Source: Larimichthys crocea (Eukaryota; Chordata; Actinopteri; Sciaenidae). From it: a stretch of 64,000 bases of DNA. The stretch spans positions 12,329,760 through 12,393,759 of the forward strand of contig NC_040027.1 in assembly GCF_000972845.2 (NCBI RefSeq). Reading direction: 5' to 3'. Positions 51,128-64,000 of the stretch are shown here, piece by piece; position 1 is the stretch's first letter; the number at the start of each line of letters is the position of its first letter. The position numbers and the translations under genes were made by a program. Below the pieces are notes generated by a model that was not told the DNA's origin, made no database searches, and worked only from the letters and a program-made list of their open reading frames with translations.

Positions 51128-51666
51128 TTGAAAGTGGCCAAAAATGCCCCAAAAATGCCCCCAAAAGGTGACCATCAGCATCCTCGTCTTATGGACAATT
51201 TCCTTGCCGATTTTCAGGCAAAAAGTGTAAAAACTTACTTAAAAACGTTAGAGAAAGCACAGGTGCTCTCTTCTCAAATTAAGATGGGAGTAGATTGGGC
51301 AGTAGGTGTGTGTGGCTGATGCATCTTTGTGTCTGACCCCAAAACTATAAAACTGAAGTGTTATCACTGCGACCGCCTCAAATTTTCCTACATTTTGAGA
51401 GGTAACCATGTCTGTAGAGTGACATTTGTGGTCCCAAACGCAGTTTACAAATTTATTTTTCGATGATTTTTTCTCTCCCTCTCCACTCTAGCTCGCGAAC
51501 ATTCTTCCAAAACAAACCCATTCATTTTTTTGGAGTAGATTTTGGCGAACCGTTTGCCGAAACGCTTAGAAAAGTCATAGCCCGCATCGCCCGGCCGAGC
51601 CGCACGTTTTGATACCTGTTTTTTACATGTGCAACCAAAACTGCGGGTAGCGTGTCAAAAAAAGGC

Positions 51667-51700
<34 letters not shown>
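51667..51700. repeat. (TAA)n microsatellite
   Basis: About eleven ATA/TAA units. The surrounding 51350-51660 segment is unlike its neighbours (contains CGCCCGGCCGAGCCGCACG) but no family is recognised. Confidence 0.9.
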
Positions 51701-51702
<2 letters not shown>

Positions 51703-53689
51703 CAAAATGAGGGGAATAAAAGATAGTGTGCTCTTTCAGGCACACTTAAAAAGGGACTTTCAAGGTTATGTAATTAAAGGATCCTGTATCATAATAAGAA
51801 GATTATAATGAGAGAGGATATTTGTGGTAAGATGTGACAGTTGAGCTTCATGTATCAGCATCATGAAATGTATCTTCCCTCCTGTAATAAGGAAGGCTTT
51901 CCAACTTTCCGATACGCAGAGCAATTAAGTGCATAAAATGTATCACTGGTGATAAAGCACGATGTTCTCTGAGCAACTGGGTTTAATTGCAGCACCAGGA
52001 TACACAATGTCTCTCTAGTCAAGATCACACAAAACAGTGGAGTGAACAATAGTTTGAAAAGGAACAAATGGCAAGTTTGGCAGCGTTAACTCCAGATAAA
52101 CGTCATGATCTGTGCGCCGGATCCAAAGAAATTGGAGATTAAAATGAACTCGATACCTTGCTTTTGTCAGCCGCGGTAGTTAAATAATTTATGATTGGAC
52201 AAGTGATATCCTCTTGCCTAGTGGAATGTTCCGGCACACAGAAAATGTTTCACATGAGGAATCGGCCTTTAGTTAAAATACATAAAATAAAACACTAGAA
52301 CCAGAGGTCGTTACAAAACTAGTAAAGATTCATTATGTGTAGAGTTTCACATCAAAATAATGTTACAGCTACTCAAAAGGTCTTCCAGGTTGGTTGCCAT
52401 GGGCGAGAACATGTCCTCCGTTATTTCCTGCTTAAAGCGTCTGTCTTTTTTATTTAATCTTAATTGTTTCTGACACAGGTGGAAGGACTCTGCTTGCTAG
52501 AGAAAAAGGAAAGAAAGGCCCAAACTATCATGATCAGAGAGGACGGACAAGAATGTTTTAGAGTAAAAAGTTTTTTTATGAAGTTCGGTGGAAAGTGATG
52601 ATAACAGACAATGACAGATGGCTGAGTTGAGATGAACAGCGAAGACTCGGGATGGCGTGAACACGGCTGGCTGGGAACATTTCTGGGTTTAGCAAGCAAA
52701 CAAGTGAAGGAGAGCAGATAGGGCAGACAGGGACGTGGAGATCCTGAAGGCACAAAAAAAAGAGACAATAAGTCAAAGCACATAACTTGCGAAAAACAAA
52801 CCTGCAAGGGCAAACTTGAGGTGAAACCAAGATCTGGCGATAAGTGGATGGAAACTTTGAGCAGCTATACTGCTGTATAGATAAACTGTATGGAAGATGT
52901 TGTGCCGATAGGGGCAGGTGGGTGAAATGCTGTAATCAAGAACAATAATGCCACGGTTCCACTTCATGCCACAGATTGTGGTATGTCGAGACAAGAGATT
53001 TAAGTTAGATGAAAGAAAAACAAGCGTAAATGACTGCTTGAAGGGTATGCAGGTAGTAGATTTACTTCTTGGAGTAACTTGTGGCTCCACGCTTAAAGAA
53101 GGCATACTAAAAGTGACAATTCATTACTCTGATTCACAATTAAATGAATTACCACATCCAGAATATCAGGTCTGAGTAAAGGCTGAATTAACTAAATGCA
53201 TTAAACTAAAGATCAAAAGGTGCGGCGATGGAATGTGTGTACTTCTTTGATCTGACTTGGTATGCACCTTGTGGCATGAGCATGAACTCATATTACATGA
53301 TAAACAAAAGAACGTGACGTGAGAGCTTTAAAGTTTCTTCCCGCTCTGCGTGTTTACCTACGGTCAAACTGAAGTGTACGTGTGTTATCTTTAGGCCAAC
53401 AGTGCCAAGATTTGGAGTTCGTAGACTTTGTCGGTGTGAAGCATCAACTCAACTAACGTCAGTTTAAAGGTGTGGTGGAGAACTAAGATTACACAATAAT
53501 GATAATAATAATCCATTCATTAACTCTAAGTGCTTATACTCATCAGTAAAAAAAGACATGAGTACCCTTCGTGTATGCTGATACATTGTTTCGAATGTCA
53601 AGACACCCAACCTAGCGGCGCAGTGGATAATCTTTTAATCTGTTTGAATGTATTTTTACAATTTATATATTTTTAAAAAGACACACTTT

Positions 53690-54035
53690 CAACCTTCACA
53701 GCTACTGCAGCGACAACACCATGAACCATGAATTGGTTTTCAACAGGACAGTGACCCAAAACACACCTGGAGGCTATGTAAGAGCTATTTAACCAAGAAG
53801 GGGAGTGATGGAGTGCTGTGTCAGATTACCTGGACTCCATAAATACCTGACCTAAACCCAATGGAGATGGATTGGTCTGCAGAGTGAAGGCAGCCAAGTG
53901 CTCAACACCTCTGGGGACTCCTTTAAGAGTGTTGAAAACGGTCCTACCTGACTATACCTCATGAAGAGTGTGCAAATGTGCATATGGTGGATACTTTAAA
54001 GAATCTAAACTATAAAACTTTCCTTTGTTTGTCTT
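53690..54035 (+). pseudogene. Tc1/mariner transposase remnant
   Basis: The plus-strand translation reads FQQDSDPKHTWRLCKSYLTK, GSDGVLCQITWTP, stop, IPDLNPMEMDW and SAQHLWGLL, the catalytic-core region (second D and final E of DDE) of a Tc1-type transposase. Several stops interrupt it. The 3' flank GTGGATACTTTAAAGAATCT matches the usual region after the Tc1 stop. Confidence 0.85.
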
Positions 54036-54803
54036 TTGTGATTGAGACCGTTTCTGTTTGTCTCTCTCTATAACTGATCGGCTATGTAATGGTCTATGGA
54101 TCTGAATGAATCCTACACAAATAGGATTAAATAAGTCAAACTGAATGTACATATTAGTCTTTTCAAATGGGATGACAAAGGCTGAGTGTAAGGAGTCATC
54201 TCATTTTGTGACACACATTGGGCGTGGGAACCGAAGCATCGCTACATTGTATTACACAGTTGAATGACAGCTGTTACGATACATCCAGAAATATGGGCCA
54301 ATTAAAAATGTCAACAAGGTATGAAACCCGAGGTGAACTCTGATGGGTCAGATTAATGATTACCTTAACAGAATGAGGATGTTGACATCTCTAGTCATCT
54401 TTAAAAGAGGTAGTCACACTAACACGTCTCTCCAAAGTCTTTGTAAACACAGTACAGGGGTCACTGCACTTTCATTCCTCATAACATAACATGCTTGCTC
54501 AGCTTTATATTTACCCTCCATAACCTAACCAATTAAACCAAGAAAACCCTATAAAATATCAAGTCAAACAAAGTCTGAAAAAGTTCATCATGTTTGCTCG
54601 GTGTTTTTATGTGCAGTCATGGCAGCCATCTGCTGGAGTCCTGAGCACTCCCTGTCTGGGACTTAATCTAGCATGTCACTGGCCTGATACCCAGCTCTGG
54701 GAGCAGAGGGTTCACTCTTAACACATGAGGAAGTGCAGTGTACCTTAGATAAAATGTTGCCCCTCAATACGCCCCCTCCAAGCACACACACATCCTCCAC
54801 CTT

Positions 54804-54805
<2 letters not shown>

Positions 54806-54835
<30 letters not shown>
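54806..54835. repeat. (CA)n microsatellite
   Basis: About 15 CA units in the kdr-kit interval. Confidence 0.95.
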
Positions 54836-54837
<2 letters not shown>

Positions 54838-56787
54838 TCATTACTCATCCTCACCTAACCATCTCTGCCTGCTCCCTCTGCGGTCTGTGTATCTCGCCAT
54901 TTCTGGCTGGCAGGCAACAGCAGCACCCCTCCTCAGCTCCTCTGTCAGGGTGCACACAGAGGTGCATGTTTCCTGAGCAGCTTGAGCAAATATGGGAAGT
55001 GGCGGTGACCCGAAAAGTAACCCATATGTGGCACCCGTATTGCCTTTTCTTTTTCACCCCAGCACATTGCCAAACTGTTAAAAGTGAACAAGAAAAAATA
55101 TAGCTGAAGGATAACGTACAGGAGTCAGTGTAGGACACAGCCTGTGACAATGCCAGTATTCATGGCTTGTGGGTATGGGAAAGAGTTCCAGTATACATCA
55201 AGAAAACATTTCTTCTGAACTGAAGACTTGATGTTATCTTCTTCACATAGTGGAGATGGAGCCCAAGCATCACATGGTAAGGCATGAAACATCACATGAT
55301 GAGCCCCTGGAGCTATACTGATGTTTTCTCTCTAAACAAATGGATGATTGGAAAACTTCACAAAAGCTGAAGGGATTTTTGGCCCCTAGGATTTGTCTGG
55401 ACTTTTTCATTTTCTGAAAATCTAGAAATTACAAACACTTGTAAACCAGAGAGAATTATGTTCATGACCGTGGAAACAGCCTCTATTCGTTGTACTGGCC
55501 ACAGTGCACCAGTCTCTCTTGTTTCCTCTCTTACCTTACACTTAAAAAACATATAGGAGGTGTTTCATATTAAACCGCCAGATTTACCACAAACAGTGTC
55601 GGAAGAGAGAGTGACATGCTTATCAAATTTACAACCACGCCAAGGAACCGCAGCGAGTTGAGCAATTGAACAAAAAAAAAAGAGCTTACACTGACACGTC
55701 CTCACTTCTTTTCTTTTTTCTTTTTAAAAAAAAAAAGTTTCTGATTCAACTAAATAAATAAGTAGATGAGTCTTCCCTTGAAGCCAGGTCACGTCTCGAA
55801 TTTTCTAAAAAGGAAAAGAGACAGAAAGAGAGGATTGTTGAACAATGGCATTACTGTGTAATTGTTGGATTTTTATAAAACTACAGTCCAACTGCCAGTA
55901 ATCATTTTGTATGCTTGTTTCAACAGGAATATGTTCATGCTGAGGATGGCATAATTTTTTTAGCACAGTGCAAACCTGTTAGCCCTCAAGGAATGACAGG
56001 CCTGATAAAAAGGTTAATCAGGGTTTAAAAGTACCTTCACATACAGCTGTTTCGTGAAAGGAGCAACTGGAACTGAACGTTTTTTGGCAAGCCCTAAAGG
56101 CAAGATGATAAATTATATTGATATTGTAATTGATTGGCATTGCAATGAGACCATTGAACTCAAACAGTGAGAATCATAGTTATTTTGTACTACTTACCAA
56201 ATTGCTATGATACTACAAAGATTCACTCAGCCTTTCCTTCTTTCCTTTTTTTTTTTTTTCGGTTAAAACTTCCCCAAGTCTGACTAACAAACATTTGGTT
56301 ACACTCACTCTCCTTCAATGGTGGGATTTCCTGCTTGTCTCTTATCAGTTAGATCCTAAAACAATGGACTCTGCCCACGCAGACTTGCACACCGGGCTTG
56401 TCTCCTTTAAGTGCTGTCCTTCTTTGTGGCTTTCCCCTCTTGACCAGATGTCCCTTTCTGGGCTAAAGCCAAATGCAAGGGTAGGAAAAAAAAACAAAAA
56501 AATCAGGTAGTAGCATCGACATTTACTGTACTTGACATGAGCATTTGGATGCAATCATGTGAACCTTAATTTCACAAGCAATTAGAGGTAATCTGAATCA
56601 CTTGTTATACCCACCTCAGGGGATAACGTGCTACGAGAGTTCAGCTCAGCTATAAAAATGTTGTCACGCATTTCCGTGTGATATTTAAGAAAAGCTGTGA
56701 GATAAAGTTGGCGTGTCTCTGCGAGCGAGGACGCAACAAAAAAAAAGGACCCAAAAAAAGTTGAATTGGGAATTCAATATACACAAT

Positions 56788-59099
56788 TTTATTTACATTG
56801 ACACATGTATTAGCAACACCTCAAATGTACACGGTAACACTAAAGCCTCAGATTTAATAAATATGTAGTAAAATGCAGGGAAACCTTTTTTAGATGCAAT
56901 GAAATGAAGAGTAATCTCTATTATCCTGAAACATTTTGGTTGCCCAGTGAGATATATCATTTTTTTATTGATATTTCCATGAATATTTGAGATCAGATAT
57001 GACCAGTAGAAACAGTTAAGCCTTTCTCGCTGAGGCGGTTACCGATTGAACTGGCATAACTGGTTGAAATAATGAAATATGAGTCAAAATCAAAACATTT
57101 GCCAAAGTGAATCTTTTCTGTTTAAGTTACCATGGTGACAGACACACAAGCAGCTTTTCCAGAATCTACAGTTGGAAAATCTGTCCACACGTAAGAAAAT
57201 ACAGCATGATAAAATTCTGCATCAATGTACCACATCTTCATTAAGATAAACATCTTCAAAAGCATCAACATTACTTTACAATATACGCACATTTATATTT
57301 ACAAAAAAAAAGACAAGAGCAGTAAGACGGTGGGGTTTTAGTAGCCTAAACGACTTGATGAATCTTTAGTAGTGGCACCTCTTGACAGTAATTCTTTTAA
57401 TTCTGCAATCATACAGACATGCACACGAAGACCAGAAGACATGCTCGCACACACACACACGCAAACACACACACATGCGTTCATACACACAAACAGGACA
57501 CTTTCCTGGTGCTTTTCACAACAACATCCACCAGTGGGAAGAGGGGAATCATAATGGTCTGGACTGATACAGACTACTGGCTGAGAGGTGCTGAAAGTCC
57601 CACTTCTGATGGAGGAAACAGCTGGATACAAAGAAGAGAAGGACTGCTAGGAAACCAGCAACTGGTCGGAGAACAATGAGATGACCACACCGAGAATGAG
57701 CTCTGTACCGACTAGTCATTCGGCCTTGAAGACCCTCCGTTTTCCTCTCGTTTGTCACCTCAGGGAATGCCGCAGTCCACCGAAATGGCATTTCACATGA
57801 GCATCTCCTTGACTCTATCCATGATATATGCTGTATATTAGCACTGCCTGTCAGCCAAAACAGAAAGCTTCCCATTTCCTGATCCTTCACAGAGGGGGAG
57901 CAGGTGAAAAGCAGAGAAAACACAACTCAGAAATGGCAGTACCTGTCTCATGCTTGTAAACAAAGATCATACACTGGATGTGGCAGGAGAGCAACGATAT
58001 AAACCTGAACAGTTATTTACACTTTTACATGAGAACTCTGCAGCAGTCCAGCTGTCAAAAAGTGAAACTATGCACCTGCATTACTTCTCAGAGTGTCTAC
58101 TTTTGTCTAATGGTTAACTCTGACGCTTCCCATTTCATCATATAGCAATGACTAATATCATCACCTACAGATATGTACACATATACAGTCAACAAGCACA
58201 TAAATGAAAAGCTAGCGTACCATGTCTAAGTAATCAAGGTCTGATCCCAGAGCCAGTAAAGACAGCTGCTCTCTAGGTAGTGACATCCGACATTAAAAGA
58301 GCAGAAATGTATCTCCTAATCGACTTGAAGCACTTATGGACTCTAAGCATGTGACCGACCATGCTGTCTAAATAGCTTATATACCAGTGTCTTTAAATTT
58401 AAATTTTAAATTGGCCCCCGAAAAAAGTATGTCCTTCATAAAACACAGATGTGAACAGTTGGATATAATACTGACAATAGAAGAGTAAAAAAAAAACAAA
58501 AACAGAAAAAGAAACATTAAGCTGCATAACGTGGTGTGTGTACTGATGTTCAAGTTCAAGTGCCTCAAGTGCTTTTTTTTTTCTTTTTCCTCCAACAACT
58601 GCAACAGCCAACCAAAAATAAAAATGCTACATAAATATATCCATAACAGAAAAAAAACAACAAAGAATAACAAAACACAAAATGTACAAAGAAAAAAAAA
58701 CTCCAATAGATAGAAAGAAACAGTTTATATATGCAGAGTACTAAAAAAAAAAAAAAAACAATCTTTATGAAATGTGTGGAAAAACAGTGTAATAATGTAC
58801 TTAATGACAGTTTTAGAGTAACAGCTGATGTCCCTCCACCCTCCCCGGTGCCAGAACAGTCATTTGCTATGAGCAGAGAAGCATTAGTCCAACTGTCCTC
58901 ACTGTAATCAGTAGGCAATAATAGTGATAACGGTAACCAGCCATTCGTCCTTTGTTGTTCTTTCTTGCAATAGCTGGCAATTATCAAGTCAACACATGTC
59001 GCTGGTACTGGAGGGGTGGGCGGGTTGTAGTGGTTGGATGGTTTGTGGCGGAACATTTCAGGCACTTTAGGAGGCAGCCAGACGTGTTTGGGTGGGTCC
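56788..59099 (-). other. kit: Inferred kit 3' UTR, about 2.3 kb
   Basis: Downstream of the kit stop on the minus strand, the first canonical poly(A) signal I found is AATAAA as the complement of 56788-56793. The length fits the roughly 2-kb 3' UTR of mammalian KIT. It contains A/T homopolymers near 58480-58755, a (CA)n run at about 57449-57475 and a miR-221/222 seed match at 58625-58632. Confidence 0.55.
58625..58632 (-). promoter_or_regulatory. Perfect 8-mer seed match for miR-221/222
   Basis: The minus strand reads ATGTAGCA, complementary to nucleotides 2-8 of miR-221/222 plus the A opposite position 1. It lies about 470 nt after the kit stop. Mammalian KIT is an established miR-221/222 target through its 3' UTR. 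Confidence 0.5.
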
Positions 59100-63731
<4,632 letters not shown>

Positions 63732-64000
63732 CTAAAGTCAAAAAGACAGACACAAAACTGTTATTCCCCCATCCTGCTTCCCTCCCACAAACTGGACCAA
63801 TGCCAGCGTTCCTAGGACAACTCCAGTTTGAGCCCCCAGGCTGTGTACGTAGGCACCAGGACACGCAGGATCCTGTTTAAGTAGGTTTGTTAAAAACAAC
63901 ACCCAGAATATGTCAACAAACATCATGTTTGCAGTGAGGGAGTGGGGTTTCTTCATTAATGAGCTGTGGAACTGGTTGGTCTGTGATGATCACAGACATG

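Larger units (their letters stand above)
40151..56787. other. kdr-kit intergenic region, no gene recognised
   Basis: Open frames here are short, lack splice-consistent neighbours and match no family I recognise. Contents are repeats listed separately (41671, 43189, 44888, 45220, 46998, 49425, 50612, 51044, 51667, 53690, 54806) plus unclassified, mostly A/T-rich DNA. Long-range kit or kdr regulatory elements may be present but cannot be identified from one sequence. Confidence 0.6.

Overview
The window is a stretch of a ray-finned (teleost-like) fish genome. The evidence is split vertebrate genes with GT-AG introns, fish-type SINE, LINE-L2 and Tc1 remnants, many (GT)n microsatellites, and the vertebrate gene order CLOCK - TMEM165 - SRD5A3 - KDR - KIT with every orientation matching the mammalian KIT-KDR-SRD5A3-TMEM165-CLOCK block. 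No bacterial, phage or CRISPR features are present.

Layout: (1) 60-4914, + strand: the 3' 15 coding exons of clock, from the end of PAS-A through PAS-B to the glutamine-rich C-terminus, followed by a long 3' UTR. (2) 10580-14802, - strand: complete tmem165, six coding exons, 301 aa, convergent with clock. (3) 17116-19763, - strand: complete srd5a3, five coding exons, 310 aa. (4) 25713-39593, + strand: complete kdr (VEGF receptor 2), 30 coding exons, 1349 aa, divergent from srd5a3 across about 6 kb. (5) 40150-56787: about 16.6 kb of intergenic DNA with dispersed repeats and no convincing gene. (6) 59100-63731, - strand: the last ten coding exons of a kit receptor (probably kita), convergent with kdr; its 5' part lies beyond the window. 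Exon joins were made by hand; reading phase stays consistent across every join listed.

Functionally the block combines a core circadian transcription factor, two adjacent N-glycosylation genes (a Golgi Mn/Ca transporter and an ER dolichol-synthesis reductase), and two receptor tyrosine kinases whose kinase exons have nearly identical lengths, as expected from an old tandem duplication.

The most checkable unusual signals are: a 111-nt, stop-free, in-frame GC-AG intron in the kit kinase insert; a perfect 8-mer miR-221/222 seed site in the inferred kit 3' UTR; loss of the human Y951 and Y996 contexts from the kdr kinase insert; a uORF overlapping the kdr start; a hAT-type element with an 8-bp target duplication and a BED-finger fragment; a TTAA-flanked MITE family with three copies, one carrying a nested second element; and three same-orientation copies of an unclassified repeat between kdr and kit. 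I do not see a clearly new biological system here. Family names of repeats and paralogue letters (a/b) rest on recognition from memory, not on a search.
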